Below are positions 34,107 through 43,378 of a stretch of DNA of 64,000 bases, piece by piece. The stretch comes from Opitutus sp. GAS368 (GTDB lineage Bacteria > Verrucomicrobiota > Verrucomicrobiia > Opitutales > Opitutaceae), in NCBI RefSeq assembly GCF_900104925.1, contig NZ_LT629735.1:2326291-2390290 (forward strand). Reading direction: 5' to 3'. How positions within the stretch are numbered: the stretch's first letter is position 1; each line of letters begins with the position of its first letter. A program made the translations under genes and the position numbers. The notes beneath the pieces were generated by a model. That model did no database searches and had not been told where the DNA came from. It saw only the letters and a list, made by a program, of their open reading frames with translations.

Positions 34107-36647
34107 TCAGGCGTCCAGCGCGACCGACGTCTCGGCAAATTTCAGCGCGATGTTCAATGTGTCCATGAACTCGTTTACCTTGATGGGCTTGGTGAGATAG
34201 CGGAAGAATCCTGCTTCCAGCCCCTTCGCGATGTCGCGGGGCATGGCATTGGCGCTCAGGGCCACGATGGGGATGTGCGCGGTGGCGGGGTCTTCCTGCA
34301 GGATTTTCAGGGCCTTGATCCCGCTGAGGCCCGGCAGGTTGATGTCCATCAGGATCATCGTCGGGCGCGTGGTGCGGGCGAGTTCGATGCCCAGGGTTCC
34401 GTTCACCGCGGTGATCAGTTTTATGTCCGGGCGCAGCGCAATGAGCTGCTCGACCAATTCCATGTTGGCCGGGTTGTCTTCGACATAGAGCAGGGTGCGC
34501 CGCGGTCTGCCGGCCACTAGTTCCGGCTGGACCGGGGCCTCGGCTTCGCCGGGTGGGATTTCGAGTTGAGGCGCCGCCGCCGCGGGCAGATCGCACCAGA
34601 ACACGCTGCCCATCCCGGGCGTGCTTTCCACGCCGAGGGTGCCCTCCATCAGCTCGGCCAGCCGCTTGGTCACCACCAGGCCGATGCCCGTGCCGGCCAC
34701 GCTGCCGGCCTCCTGGCCCAGCCGGTTGAACGGCTGGAACAGCTGCTGCATCTTTTCCCGGGGCAGACCGGCGCCGGTGTCCTTGACGCTGATGCGGATG
34801 CGCTCCGGGGCGATCACGGCGCAGTCCACGACCACCGTGCCATGGTCCTTGTTGTATTTGATCGCGTTGGAAAGCAGGTTGATGACGATCTGCTTCAGGC
34901 GGGTCCGGTCGGCTCCGACAAAGACGGGGTGGTCGAATTGCGGGAAAGTCATGCCGATGCCGCGCTGTTGCGCCTGCGGCTCCATCATGGTCCGGCATTC
35001 GGCCATGACCTCGGACAACGACACCGATTCCTTCGACAGCAGCACCTGCCCGGACTCGATCACCGCGAGGTCGAGGATTTCATTGATCAGCTTCAGCAGA
35101 TGCCATCCCGCCTGGAGGATCTGCGTGATGCGCGCCGCCTGGGCGGCCGTCGGCCGGGGGGCGGCCGACTCCATGAGCTGGGCAAAGCCGAGGATCGCAT
35201 TGAGCGGGCTGCGCAGCTCGTGGCTCATGCTGGAAAGGAAATCGGACTTGGCGAGGTTGGCTTTCTCCGCCGCGGATTTGGCGCCCTCCAGCTCGACATT
35301 CGATTCCTGGAGCGCCTGCTCGAAGCGTTTCCGCTCCGTGACGTCGCGCGCGGCAGCGAACACGCCCTGCAGCCGCCGATCCCGGTCGTAGAACGTGGTC
35401 GCGTTGTAGGAGACGACGGTTTCCTTGCCGTCCCGGGCGCGCGCCGTGAGTTCGTAGTTCGTGACCTTCTTCTCGCTCAGCACGAGCTTGATGCCGGCCT
35501 CGGCCCGCTCCGGATCGGTGAAGTAGTTCTTGAACGGCGCGCCGATCAACTCGTCGCGCGTGCAGTCCGTGAGCGCTTCCATCTGCTTGTTCACGTCGGT
35601 GATGATGCCGGCCGGATCGGTGGTCATCAGCGCGTCGATGTTGGATTCGATGAGCGAGCGGGTGTAGAACTGCTGGTCGCGCAGGCGCTGATCGAGTTTC
35701 TTCTGCTCCTCCTCGACCTGTTTGCGCGCGGTGTTGTCGGTGCCGATCAGCAGGTAGCCGATGATTCCGCCCCGCTCGTCGCGCAGCGCCGTGACGGACA
35801 CCACCGCCGCGAACCGGCTGCCGTCCTTGCGGATGTAGGTCAGCTCGTAGATGTCCTCGATCCCGCGCGAGGCCTTGAAGACCAGGGCCTCGAAGCCCGG
35901 GGTGATGGGGGTGCCGAGCTCGGCGCTGAGCGCCTTCGCGCGCGCGATCACCTCCTGGGGGTCGGAAATGTCCGCCGGCGTGATCTGGTTCATCACCTCG
36001 GCGGCCGTGTAGCCCAGCATGCGTTCGGCGCCGACGTTGAAGATCTGGATGACGCCTTTCGCGTCCGTGGCGATGCTGGAGAAGTTGGCGCTGTTGAAGA
36101 TGGCGCTCTGCAGGGCCCCGGCCTTGAGCAGAGCCTCTTCCGCCTGCTTGCGGGCGCTGTTGTCGGTGCCGATCAGCAGGTAGCCGATGATCCCACCCTG
36201 CTCGTCGCGCAGCGCCGTGACCGACACGATGGCCGGGAAGCGGCTGCCGTCCTTGCGGATGTAGGTCAGCTCGTAGATGTCCTCGATGCCGCGCGAGGCC
36301 TTGAAGACCAGGGCCTCGAAGCCCGGCGTGATCGTGGTGGCCAGCTCCAGGCTGAGGGCCTTGGCGCGCGCGATGACTTCCTGGGGATCGGAGATATCGG
36401 CCGGGGTGATCCGGTTCAGGACATCGGCGGCCGTGTAGCCGAGCATGCGTTCGGCGCCGACATTGAAGATCTGGATGACGCCCTTCTCGTCGGTGGCGAT
36501 ACTGGAGAAATTGGCGCTGTTGAGGATGGCGTTCTGCAGCGCGCCCGCCTTCAGCAGGGCCTCCTCGCGGCGAACCTCGGTGATGACCTCCGCCGTGCCC
36601 GCCGAGAGACGTTCGGCATCGCGGGGCAGGGAAGGGGCATGGGCCAT
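34107..36647 (-). CDS. Hybrid histidine kinase with tandemly duplicated PAS domains
   Basis: 846 residues from ATG 36647. Two near-identical PAS-PAC units at residues 28-169 and 170-311 (128 of 142 identical), a third PAS at ~330-450 (ALMTTDPAGIITDVN), HisKA SSMSHELRSPLNAILGFAQ, HATPase (NLLSNAIKYNKDHG, DTGAGLPREKM, GTGIGLVVTKRLAELM) and a C-terminal receiver (TMILMDINLPGLSG). No membrane helices. It follows a lone receiver gene by 22 bases and precedes the next kinase by eight. Confidence 0.92.
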   Translation of the reverse strand: MAHAPSLPRDAERLSAGTAEVITEVRREEALLKAGALQNAILNSANFSSIATDEKGVIQIFNVGAERMLGYTAADVLNRITPADISDPQEVIARAKALSLELATTITPGFEALVFKASRGIEDIYELTYIRKDGSRFPAIVSVTALRDEQGGIIGYLLIGTDNSARKQAEEALLKAGALQSAIFNSANFSSIATDAKGVIQIFNVGAERMLGYTAAEVMNQITPADISDPQEVIARAKALSAELGTPITPGFEALVFKASRGIEDIYELTYIRKDGSRFAAVVSVTALRDERGGIIGYLLIGTDNTARKQVEEEQKKLDQRLRDQQFYTRSLIESNIDALMTTDPAGIITDVNKQMEALTDCTRDELIGAPFKNYFTDPERAEAGIKLVLSEKKVTNYELTARARDGKETVVSYNATTFYDRDRRLQGVFAAARDVTERKRFEQALQESNVELEGAKSAAEKANLAKSDFLSSMSHELRSPLNAILGFAQLMESAAPRPTAAQAARITQILQAGWHLLKLINEILDLAVIESGQVLLSKESVSLSEVMAECRTMMEPQAQQRGIGMTFPQFDHPVFVGADRTRLKQIVINLLSNAIKYNKDHGTVVVDCAVIAPERIRISVKDTGAGLPREKMQQLFQPFNRLGQEAGSVAGTGIGLVVTKRLAELMEGTLGVESTPGMGSVFWCDLPAAAAPQLEIPPGEAEAPVQPELVAGRPRRTLLYVEDNPANMELVEQLIALRPDIKLITAVNGTLGIELARTTRPTMILMDINLPGLSGIKALKILQEDPATAHIPIVALSANAMPRDIAKGLEAGFFRYLTKPIKVNEFMDTLNIALKFAETSVALDA
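35715..36566 (-). repeat. Tandem duplication of a PAS-PAC coding unit (2 x 426 bp)
   Basis: Unit 1 spans 36566-36141 and unit 2 spans 36140-35715, both inside the kinase at 34107. The encoded 142-residue units differ at 14 positions, so the duplication is recent or kept uniform by gene conversion. Confidence 0.9.
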
Positions 36648-36669
36648 GGTTGGTTCGCTCCGTGCGGCG

Positions 36670-37071
36670 TCATCCACCCAGGCGCTGTTTGAGAAAGGCG
36701 ACCAGTTCTGGCAATATAATGGGCTTGGCCAGAATGGGAAATTTTCCCCCCCGGCCATTACCGGCCGCCACTTCGCTTTTCGTGACGAGTGCCGTCAAAA
36801 ACACGATCGGCACGGCGTTCAAGGCCGGGTCCGCCTGGAAACAAGCGGCCAGTTCCCCGCCGTCCAGGCCCGGCATTCTTACATCCAGCAGAATCAGGTG
36901 CGGCCGGAACTCCTTTGCCGTGGCCAACGCCAGCTTGGCGTTATTTTCCGTCTTTACCACGTAGTCGTTGGTCTGTTCCAGGCAGAGTTCCACCAGCAGG
37001 GTGTCGCTGGCGTTATCGTCCACGATCAGGATGCGCTTCTTCGCGGTTATCGGTGGGGGGTAGGCGGGCAT
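36670..37071 (-). CDS. Single-domain response regulator
   Basis: 133 residues: one receiver domain with RILIVDDNASDTLLVELCLEQ, phospho-Asp in LILLDVRMPGLDGG, Thr in IVFLTALVTK and Lys in ILAKPIILPELV. Of two nearby ATGs, 37071 is preferred because AAAGGGA lies at Shine-Dalgarno spacing; the ATG at 37077 directly abuts it. First gene of the five-gene signalling operon. Confidence 0.9.
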   Translation of the reverse strand: MPAYPPPITAKKRILIVDDNASDTLLVELCLEQTNDYVVKTENNAKLALATAKEFRPHLILLDVRMPGLDGGELAACFQADPALNAVPIVFLTALVTKSEVAAGNGRGGKFPILAKPIILPELVAFLKQRLGG

Positions 37072-37160
37072 CAGCATTCCCTTTGCGGGGAGTGTGAGCC
37101 TAACAGCTAAGGCCAACGGGGACTAGTTGGGTGAACACCCCCCGTAGCCTGGCGACCAGC

Positions 37161-38105
37161 TCAGGCTTCCTTGTCCGCGAGCCAGCGCTCGGCCTCGATG
37201 GCGGCCTGGCACCCCATGCCCGCGGCCGTGATGGCCTGGCGGTAATGGTGGTCGGCGCAGTCGCCGGCGACATACAGGCCGGGCGTCTTCGTCTTCACCT
37301 GGCTGTGGCCGGCGGGGATGAAATAGCCCTGGTCGTCCGTGTCTGCGGCGTCCTTGAACGCGGCGGTGTTCGGCACGTGGCCGATGGCGACGAAGATGCC
37401 CTTCACCGGCAGCACGCTCTCGGCGCCGGTCTTGAGGTTCTTCACCTTCAGCCCGCTGACGGCGCCCTGCGCGACGCCCTCGACGGCGACCGGCACGCTG
37501 TCCCACACCGGCTGGATCTTCGGGTGCGAGGTGGCGCGGTCGGCCATGATCTTGGAGGCGCGCAACGAGTCGCGGCGATGGACGAGGTAAACCTTGCTGG
37601 CGAACCGCGTGAGGAACAGGGCCTCCTCGGCCGCGCTGTCGCCGCCGCCGATGACGGCGACGTCCATCTTGCGGTAGAACGCGCCGTCGCAGGTCGCGCA
37701 GGTCGTCACGCCCTTGCCGCCGTAAAGCTCCTTCTCGCCGGGAATGCCGGTGAGGCGCGGCGAGGCGCCGGTGGCGACGATGACGGTCTTCGCCTTGATC
37801 TCGCGGTCGCTGAGCTTGAGCGTGTAGGGCCAGCTCGCGGTATCGATGCCGGTGACGGTGCCGCTCTCGTAGTGCGTGCCGAATTTCTCGGCCTGCTTGC
37901 GGAGGTTCTGCATCAGCTGGAAACCGTCGATGCCGTCGGGAAAGCCCGGGAAATTCTCCACCTCGGAGGTCGTCGTCAGCTGGCCGCCGGGCAGCGTGCC
38001 CTCGAGGACGAGGGGCGCGAGGTTGGCGCGGCCGGTGTAGATGGCGGCGGTGAGACCGGCGCAGCCGGTGCCGACGATGACGACGTTTTCAACTTTGGCG
38101 GACAT
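37161..38105 (-). CDS. trxB: Thioredoxin reductase
   Basis: 314 residues. FAD-binding [16 protein letters not shown] (the second glycine-rich position has Cys where Pro is usual), redox site CATC (Cys136/Cys139), NADPH-binding [17 protein letters not shown], and C-terminal FAD motif [24 protein letters not shown]. It transfers electrons from NADPH to thioredoxin. Divergent from the dipeptidase gene, with a 124-base shared upstream region in which I see no clear operator. Confidence 0.95.
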   Translation of the reverse strand: MSAKVENVVIVGTGCAGLTAAIYTGRANLAPLVLEGTLPGGQLTTTSEVENFPGFPDGIDGFQLMQNLRKQAEKFGTHYESGTVTGIDTASWPYTLKLSDREIKAKTVIVATGASPRLTGIPGEKELYGGKGVTTCATCDGAFYRKMDVAVIGGGDSAAEEALFLTRFASKVYLVHRRDSLRASKIMADRATSHPKIQPVWDSVPVAVEGVAQGAVSGLKVKNLKTGAESVLPVKGIFVAIGHVPNTAAFKDAADTDDQGYFIPAGHSQVKTKTPGLYVAGDCADHHYRQAITAAGMGCQAAIEAERWLADKEA

Positions 38106-38229
38106 GGGAAAGGCGGGCTTCAAAGAGAGCCAACCCGGGGCCGAGCGCAACTCCCGAGATGCGCGTAGGCAGAAGGGACCATGAAATGTCCATTGCCGGC
38201 GGCCGGCGACCCCACCTAACTGCGGTGGA

Positions 38230-39360
38230 ATGAATATGACCGGGGCCACTGTCATCTCACTCCACGAACGCCTGTTCACCATCGACACCCACATCGACAC
38301 GCCCACCGCGAGCCTGATGAAGCCGGGCTGGGACTTCGCCGCCGCGCACGATTTCGCGGCCGGCGGCGCGCAGTGCGACCTGCCCCGGATGAAGCAAGGC
38401 GGCATCGACGCCCTGGTGTTCGCCGTCTACTCGGCCCAGATGGCGCGGACGCCCGCGGGTTTCGCCGCGGCGCACGACCGGGCCCTGCAGGTCTTCGCGC
38501 GCACCCACGAAGTCATCCGCCAGAATCCGGGCGCCTGCGGGCTCGCGCTGACCGGCGTCGATGCCGTGCGGCTGAAGCTCGAGGGCCGGCGCGCGCTCTA
38601 CCTCAGCATCGAAAACAGTTACCCGCTCGGGCGCGACGTCGGGAACGTCGCCAAATTCCACCGGCTCGGTATGCGCATGCTCGGGCTGACGCACATGCTC
38701 AACAACGACGTCGCCGACTCGTCCACCGACCCGCGCGGCCCGGAGTGGGGCGGGCTGAGTCCGTTCGGCCGCGCGGTCGTGGCCGAGTGCAACCGGCTGC
38801 GGGTGGTCGTCGACGCCTCGCACGCTTCGGACGCCGCGCTGCGGGACCTGCTGGAGATTTCCAAGTTTCCCGTGATCCTCTCGCACTCCGGCTGCCGCGC
38901 GGTGTGCGACCACCCCCGCAACGTCGGTGACGACCTGCTGCGCGCCCTCGCGGCCAAGGGCGGCGTCATCCAGATCAACGCCCTGCCGGTCGCCGTCGTG
39001 AATATGAAGGAGGATGGCCGGACCGCCGCCACGGCCGCCATGCTGCTGCAGATGCAGGACAAGGTGCTGACGCCCGAGGTGCGCGCGTGGGCCAGCGTCG
39101 AGTGGGGCCGGATCGAGCAAACCTACCCGAATCCGGCCGTCACGCTGGAAGACTATGTGCGGCACATCGAGCACGCGGTGAACGTCGCCGGGATCGAGCA
39201 CGTCGGCATCGGATGTGACTTTGACGGCGGCGGGGGATTCCCGGGGCTCAACAGCGTGGCCGACTACCCGGCGATCACCGCGGCGCTGCTCGCGCGCGGC
39301 TGGTCGGAGACCGCTCTGGCAAAACTCTGGGGCGGCAACACCTTCCGGTTGCTCAACTGA
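38230..39360 (+). CDS. Membrane dipeptidase (M19, renal dipeptidase family)
   Basis: 376 residues; ATG 38230 or the ATG two codons later could be the start. Zinc-site features of the family: His21/Asp23 in TIDTHIDTP, the bridging Glu in [10 protein letters not shown], His in [11 protein letters not shown], and the acidic [11 protein letters not shown] near the C-terminus. M19 enzymes cleave dipeptides including those with D-residues. No signal peptide or lipobox is visible, so it is probably cytoplasmic despite the family name. Confidence 0.9.
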   Translation: MNMTGATVISLHERLFTIDTHIDTPTASLMKPGWDFAAAHDFAAGGAQCDLPRMKQGGIDALVFAVYSAQMARTPAGFAAAHDRALQVFARTHEVIRQNPGACGLALTGVDAVRLKLEGRRALYLSIENSYPLGRDVGNVAKFHRLGMRMLGLTHMLNNDVADSSTDPRGPEWGGLSPFGRAVVAECNRLRVVVDASHASDAALRDLLEISKFPVILSHSGCRAVCDHPRNVGDDLLRALAAKGGVIQINALPVAVVNMKEDGRTAATAAMLLQMQDKVLTPEVRAWASVEWGRIEQTYPNPAVTLEDYVRHIEHAVNVAGIEHVGIGCDFDGGGGFPGLNSVADYPAITAALLARGWSETALAKLWGGNTFRLLN

Positions 39361-39469
39361 CGGGCCGGTTTTGTGGCGGAGACCGGCGCCCCGGGGGTGA
39401 AACCGGCCGGGCAGCGGATACGAAGGTGGATTTAGCCGGCGGGGGTTGGGAGCCTGCCGCCACGCCGGT

Positions 39470-39655
39470 ATGAATCGCCTGAAGACAGTCAGGGTCATGA
39501 TCCTGGCGATCGCCGCGCTCACCCGCTTTGGCATGATCCGCCAGAAAATCGCGGAGAGCGCCCTCGCCAAGGCCGCGGCGGCGGCCGGCAACAACGATCC
39601 CGGCCTGAGCCTTGGCGGACACCCCTCTCCAAGAGGGGATCCCCGTTGGCGTTGA
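39470..39655 (+). CDS. Possible small protein, 61 residues (uncertain)
   Basis: Starts MNRLKTVRVMILAIAALTR, a basic then hydrophobic stretch that could be a membrane segment, and runs into the palindrome at 39619-39680, which supplies the last ~12 residues. No Shine-Dalgarno is obvious. It lies in the 358-base gap between the dipeptidase and osmC, which otherwise contains only that palindrome. Confidence 0.25.
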   Translation: MNRLKTVRVMILAIAALTRFGMIRQKIAESALAKAAAAAGNNDPGLSLGGHPSPRGDPRWR

Positions 39656-39680
39656 TTCGGGTCCCCTCTGGAGAGGGGTG
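39619..39680. repeat. Palindromic element upstream of the OsmC gene 3' side
   Basis: ACACCCCTCTCCAAGAGGGG on the left and GTCCCCTCTGGAGAGGGGTG at 39661-39680 are inverted copies with one unpaired base. It is followed by GGCGCGAAGCGACGGGGTGT and GGCGCTTCGCG, a second smaller hairpin. Confidence 0.8.
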
Positions 39681-39718
39681 GCGCGAAGCGACGGGGTGTG
39701 GCGCTTCGCGCGGAAACC

Positions 39719-40189
39719 TCAAGTCACTCGCGGCGCGATCACGACCTCGCTGCGGACGGAGTTGGCAATGAAGCACTCCTCGTGTGCCTCGTGGTGCAGT
39801 GCGTCGAGCGCGGCGCGATCGGGGAGCTTCGCGCCGCTGAAGGTCACCCGCGGGCGCAGCGTGACGGACGTCATCGCCTGCCGGCCGGCGGCGTTCTTCG
39901 CCATGACGCCCAGCACGTCATCGGCGTAGGCGTCGACGGTGTAGCCGCGCTTCGCGGCGATCGAAAGAAACCAGAGCATGTGGCAGCTCGACAGGCTGGC
40001 GATGAACGCCTCCTCGGGGTCGACACCCTGCGGGTCGGACATCGGCAGCGGCACGACGCTGGGCGAGGAGGACGCGGGCACGACGGCGCCGCCGTCGAAG
40101 GTCAGGGTGTGGGTGCGGCTGTAGCGGTTGTCGGTGAATTTTTCCGCGGCGCCCCGGCTCCAGCGGATTCCGGCGGTGTAGGTGGACAT
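39719..40189 (-). CDS. OsmC family peroxiredoxin
   Basis: 156 residues, OsmC/YhfA-type fold. The two reactive cysteines are Cys69 in IASLSSCHMLWFL and Cys139 in HEAHEECFIANSV, as needed for thiol-dependent reduction of organic hydroperoxides. Length and spacing are typical. Monocistronic by appearance; gene name not assigned because osmC and ohr-like subgroups overlap. Confidence 0.9.
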   Translation of the reverse strand: MSTYTAGIRWSRGAAEKFTDNRYSRTHTLTFDGGAVVPASSSPSVVPLPMSDPQGVDPEEAFIASLSSCHMLWFLSIAAKRGYTVDAYADDVLGVMAKNAAGRQAMTSVTLRPRVTFSGAKLPDRAALDALHHEAHEECFIANSVRSEVVIAPRVT

Positions 40190-40261
40190 GGTGTCATTCA
40201 GTCGACCCGGGCGTCTGGCGCAAGCCGCCGGCGTCGCCGGGCCGGCACAGGGTCGCCGATA

Positions 40262-40678
40262 TCAGACCTTGCCGCCGGCCTCGGTGATCAGCTGGGCCAG
40301 CCGCTCGCGCGCCTTCCCGGCGCACTCGGGGCAGACGCCGTGCGAGGTCTGCGTGGCGAAGTTCGTGCCGAAATACTGCTCCATCGTCAGCCACTCGCCG
40401 TCGTGGCCGACCTTACGGCACCAGCTGCAGATCAGCATGAATTCCTCGAGATGGTGCAGGCGCCGGATCAGGCTGCGGGTCGTGAAATACACCCAGGCCC
40501 AGACGATGATGATCACCGCCGACCGGAGCAGGACGCGGGACCAGTTGAATCCGACGGGATCGTTAAACAGCAGATGCGGCAACCGCAGGATTTCCGCCGC
40601 CCAGCTGAGGAGCAGGATCACCGAGAAGCCGATGTGTTCCTGCCGCAGGATGGCCGCGTGGCTGGTTTTGGTGGGCAT
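40262..40678 (-). CDS. Small two-helix membrane protein with a Cys-rich CSWC...CPEC module
   Basis: 138 residues from ATG 40678. Two hydrophobic helices (~15-35 and ~50-68: VLLRSAVIIIVWAWVYF), then a cytoplasmic tail with ICSWCRKVGHDGEWLTMEQY and HGVCPECAGK. The C-x2-C...C-x2-C module is the small zinc-ribbon-like domain often found at the end of PAS or receiver sensor proteins; here it stands alone behind a membrane anchor. Possibly a metal- or redox-responsive membrane sensor; no function assigned. Confidence 0.78.
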   Translation of the reverse strand: MPTKTSHAAILRQEHIGFSVILLLSWAAEILRLPHLLFNDPVGFNWSRVLLRSAVIIIVWAWVYFTTRSLIRRLHHLEEFMLICSWCRKVGHDGEWLTMEQYFGTNFATQTSHGVCPECAGKARERLAQLITEAGGKV

Positions 40679-40847
40679 GTTACCGGCACCTTGGGCCGGC
40701 AACCGGCGGGGCGCAAGCCGGCTTGTGGGGGTCGTCAGAGAGCGGGCACCGTTGCTGGCTGCTGCCAGCCCGGTGTTTGTCCGGGCCGGTCGCCCGGCAA
40801 AAATTTGTGTTTGCACGGCGGGGAAAACTTCCGCATCAACTGCGCCC

Positions 40848-40955
40848 GTGAACCTGTCCGCCGCCCTCCGCCGTTCCGACGCGACCATCAAACTGATGGC
40901 CGGCAAAAACGTTTGGCTCCCCCCGAGGGCTCGGCGAAGCATGGTGAACGCGTAA
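40848..40955 (+). CDS. Possible 35-residue small ORF with its own terminator
   Basis: A GTG-started frame of 35 codons (VNLSAALRRSDATIKLMAGK...), rich in Arg/Lys, ends at 40955, 31 bases before a strong terminator. No convincing Shine-Dalgarno is seen. The 347-base interval 40679-41025 thus appears to hold a short plus-strand transcript, either a small protein or a noncoding RNA. Confidence 0.35.
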   Translation: MNLSAALRRSDATIKLMAGKNVWLPPRARRSMVNA

Positions 40956-40986
40956 TCCGCAAATTTTAAGCAACCACTTCCACCCG

Positions 40987-41018
40987 AGCCCGACTCCTCC
41001 GAGTCGGGCTTTTTATTT
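40987..41018 (+). terminator. Rho-independent terminator
   Basis: Stem AGCCCGACTC / GAGTCGGGCT with a 4-base loop, followed by TTTTTATTTT. Plus-strand orientation. The nearest plus-strand gene upstream is 1.6 kb away, so it implies a short transcript from within 40679-40980. Confidence 0.88.
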
Positions 41019-41025
41019 TCCTCCC

Positions 41026-41781
41026 ATGCCCACGCTCCTCGCTCCGCTCCCGCCGCCCTCCGCCACCCGGATGGAACTGCCGACCGTGTCGTTCTTCGGA
41101 CGCACGTTCGAGGAATACACGCGCTTCTTCGCCCTCGACCCGGCGGCCCTCCGCCGGCTCTCGGTGCTCGACGTCGCCGCCGGGCCGTCGTCGTTCACCG
41201 CCGAGGCCGTCCGCCACGGGATCGACGCCGTGGCGGTGGATCCGCTCTACGGCCACGGCCCCGCGCAACTCGCCGCGCGCGTGCGGGAGGACTACCGCCG
41301 GATGTTTGCGCAGATGCGCGCCAAGCGGCACCTGTTCCGGCTGAAGTCGTTCAAGACTTTCGCCGCGGCCGAGGCCGACCGCCGGCTGGCCGCGGCGCGC
41401 TTCCTCGCGGACTTCGACGGCAACGAGCGACACGGGCGCTACGTGCGGGCGTCGCTCCCCGCGCTGCCGTTCCTCGACCAGAGCTTCTCGCTCGTGCTCT
41501 GCGCGCACCTGCTCTTCATCTACGCCGACCGGTTCGACTACGCCTGGCACCTCGCGGCCTGCCTCGAGCTGGTGCGGGTGTCGGCAGGGGAGGTGCGGAT
41601 CCACCCGGTATGCAGCGCCGCCGGCCGGACCTACGCCGAGCTCCCGCGTCTGCGCGCCGACCTCGCCGCGCACGGCGTCCGCAGCGACATCATGCCGGTG
41701 GCCTACGAGTTCTTCGCCGGCGCGGACAGCATGCTGGTGCTGCGCCGCGACCGCGCGCTCCGCCGCGCGGCGGCGGCGTGA
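41026..41781 (+). CDS. Probable SAM-dependent methyltransferase-like protein
   Basis: 251 residues. ATG at 41026, or Met16 (MELPTVSFFGRTFEEY), could be the start. SVLDVAAGPSSFTAEAVRHG then DAVAVDPLYG resembles motif I and the acidic post-I strand of class I methyltransferases, and SFSLVLCAHLLFIYADRFDY resembles motif IV. The substrate is unknown. The stop overlaps the next gene by GTGA. Confidence 0.7.
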   Translation: MPTLLAPLPPPSATRMELPTVSFFGRTFEEYTRFFALDPAALRRLSVLDVAAGPSSFTAEAVRHGIDAVAVDPLYGHGPAQLAARVREDYRRMFAQMRAKRHLFRLKSFKTFAAAEADRRLAAARFLADFDGNERHGRYVRASLPALPFLDQSFSLVLCAHLLFIYADRFDYAWHLAACLELVRVSAGEVRIHPVCSAAGRTYAELPRLRADLAAHGVRSDIMPVAYEFFAGADSMLVLRRDRALRRAAAA

Positions 41782-42668
41782 TCGCCCTTGTCGTGCGGCC
41801 GGTCCCCCGCACAATCGCCGGCATCAATCCCAAGTCATCCAGCTTCCCCCCGGGGGCGGCGGTTGCGCTGCTGGCCTTCGCCGCCAACTCCGTCTTCTGC
41901 CGGCTGGCGCTCGGGCGCGCGGAGATCGACGCCGCCACTTTCACCCTGCTGCGCCTGCTCGCGGGCGCGGTCACGCTGGCGCTCCTCTGCGGGGCGCAGG
42001 GCCGGGCCCCGTTCCGGCGGGACGTGCCTTCGGCCGCGGCGCTGTTCGCCTACGCCGCCGCCTTCTCGTTCGCCTACCGCGAACTCACGGCCGGCACCGG
42101 TGCGCTGCTGCTGTTCGGCACCGTGCAGGTCACGATGATCGGCACCGGGCTCTTCCGCGGTGAACGGCCGGGCGCGTGGGAATGGTCCGGCCTGCTGGTG
42201 GCGCTGGGTGGTCTCGCCTGGCTGGTGTCACCGGGACTGGCGGCCCCGCCGCCGCTCGGCGCGGGCCTGATGGCGCTGGCCGGCGTCGCGTGGGGCGTGT
42301 ATTCCCTCCGCGGCCGCAAGCTCGGCGATCCGCTGGCGACGACCGCGGGAAATTTTGTCTGGGCCGTGCCGCTGGGGCTGCTGCTGTTCGTGGCGGCGCC
42401 GGGTCGGGCGCAGGTCTCGGCGGCCGGTGTCACCTGGGCGGTGCTGTCGGGGGCGCTGGCCTCGGGGGCGGGCTACGCGGTGTGGTATGCGGCGTTGCCG
42501 CGGCTGACGGCCACGCGCGCCGCCACGCTGCAACTCACGGTGCCGGTGCTGGCGGCGCTCGGCGGCGTGTTGTTCCTGGCGGAGACCCTTTCCGCCCGCC
42601 TGGTGCTGGCCTCGGTGCTCGTGCTCGGGGGCGTGGCCCTGGCGATCGCCGGCCGTCGCCGGGTGTAG
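41778..42668 (+). CDS. EamA/DMT-family transporter
   Basis: 296 residues from a GTG that overlaps the previous stop (GTGA). About ten hydrophobic helices in two EamA repeats: FAANSVFCRLALGRAEIDAA at the start of the first and AGVAWGVYSLRGRKLGDPLA at the start of the second, ending in LVLGGVALAIAGRRRV. The family exports amino acids, sugars or metabolites. Coupling to a methyltransferase-like gene may hint at export of its product; this is inference. Confidence 0.87.
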   Translation: MIALVVRPVPRTIAGINPKSSSFPPGAAVALLAFAANSVFCRLALGRAEIDAATFTLLRLLAGAVTLALLCGAQGRAPFRRDVPSAAALFAYAAAFSFAYRELTAGTGALLLFGTVQVTMIGTGLFRGERPGAWEWSGLLVALGGLAWLVSPGLAAPPPLGAGLMALAGVAWGVYSLRGRKLGDPLATTAGNFVWAVPLGLLLFVAAPGRAQVSAAGVTWAVLSGALASGAGYAVWYAALPRLTATRAATLQLTVPVLAALGGVLFLAETLSARLVLASVLVLGGVALAIAGRRRV

Positions 42669-42700
42669 GGCGCGTTTCCGGTTTTCCGGGCCCGGCCAAT

Positions 42701-42721
42701 CCCGCGCGTGGGAAGCGCGGG
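42701..42721. repeat. Short hairpin after the EamA gene
   Basis: CCCGCGC and GCGCGGG pair across GTGGGAA. No T-run follows, so it is not a convincing terminator. The rest of the 273-base gap 42669-42941 holds an AT-richer patch near 42770-42790 but no recognisable promoter. Confidence 0.4.
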
Positions 42722-42941
42722 TCTCGGTATCGCAAAATCCCGGACGGGCCGGCGGGATATGACATTTCTTTTTCCGCCGATTTTCCCTCTGGGTTGCAAC
42801 TACCGGCGGCTGTGCGGTGTTTGTTGGCATGGGCGCTGCAAAGAGCCCGTCCACACACGCGCTGACAGCCAAGCGCGGCCAACCCCGGAAGTCCCGGGGC
42901 CCGCATCCACAACCCCCATCCCGCTCCCGCGGGTCCTCCAG

Positions 42942-43298
42942 ATGAAAATCAAATCACTCGTCATCGCGTCCGCCCTCGCCGGCGGTCTGTTCTGCTCCGC
43001 CTCCGCCCTCACCACCGTGGCCCCCGGCAAGATCGCCAACTTCGAGGCGCCGGCCCCGGAGAGCGTCGTGTCCCCGACCAGACTGCCGGCCAGCAGCAAT
43101 GGCTCAATCGTCACCCTTTCGATGACCATCGATGAGTCCGGCCGGCCCCATAACATCAAGGTCGTGTCGCGCGGTGACCAGGATCTCGCCCCGAGACTTG
43201 TGTCCGCCGTCTCGCAGTGGAAATTCAAGCCGGCGCTCCGGAACGGCGTCCCGGTGAGCATCAAGGTCGTGCTTCCGCTCCAGCTGATCGAGGGCTGA
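42942..43298 (+). CDS. Secreted TonB C-terminal-like domain protein
   Basis: 118 residues with signal peptide (MKIKSLVIASALAGGLFCSASA). The remainder matches the TonB C-terminal fold: GSIVTLSMTIDESGRPHNIKVVS then LVSAVSQWKFKPALRNGVPVSIKVVLPLQL. It lacks the N-terminal membrane anchor and proline linker of true TonB, so it is a free periplasmic version of the domain, a type numerous in Opitutaceae. Role unknown. Confidence 0.8.
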   Translation: MKIKSLVIASALAGGLFCSASALTTVAPGKIANFEAPAPESVVSPTRLPASSNGSIVTLSMTIDESGRPHNIKVVSRGDQDLAPRLVSAVSQWKFKPALRNGVPVSIKVVLPLQLIEG

Positions 43299-43378
43299 GC
43301 CCGCGGCCGATCGCGCGTTCCGCCCCAGCCGCCTGCTACCCGACGGGTGGCGGCGGCTTCCGCCTGCCGGCGTTCCGC

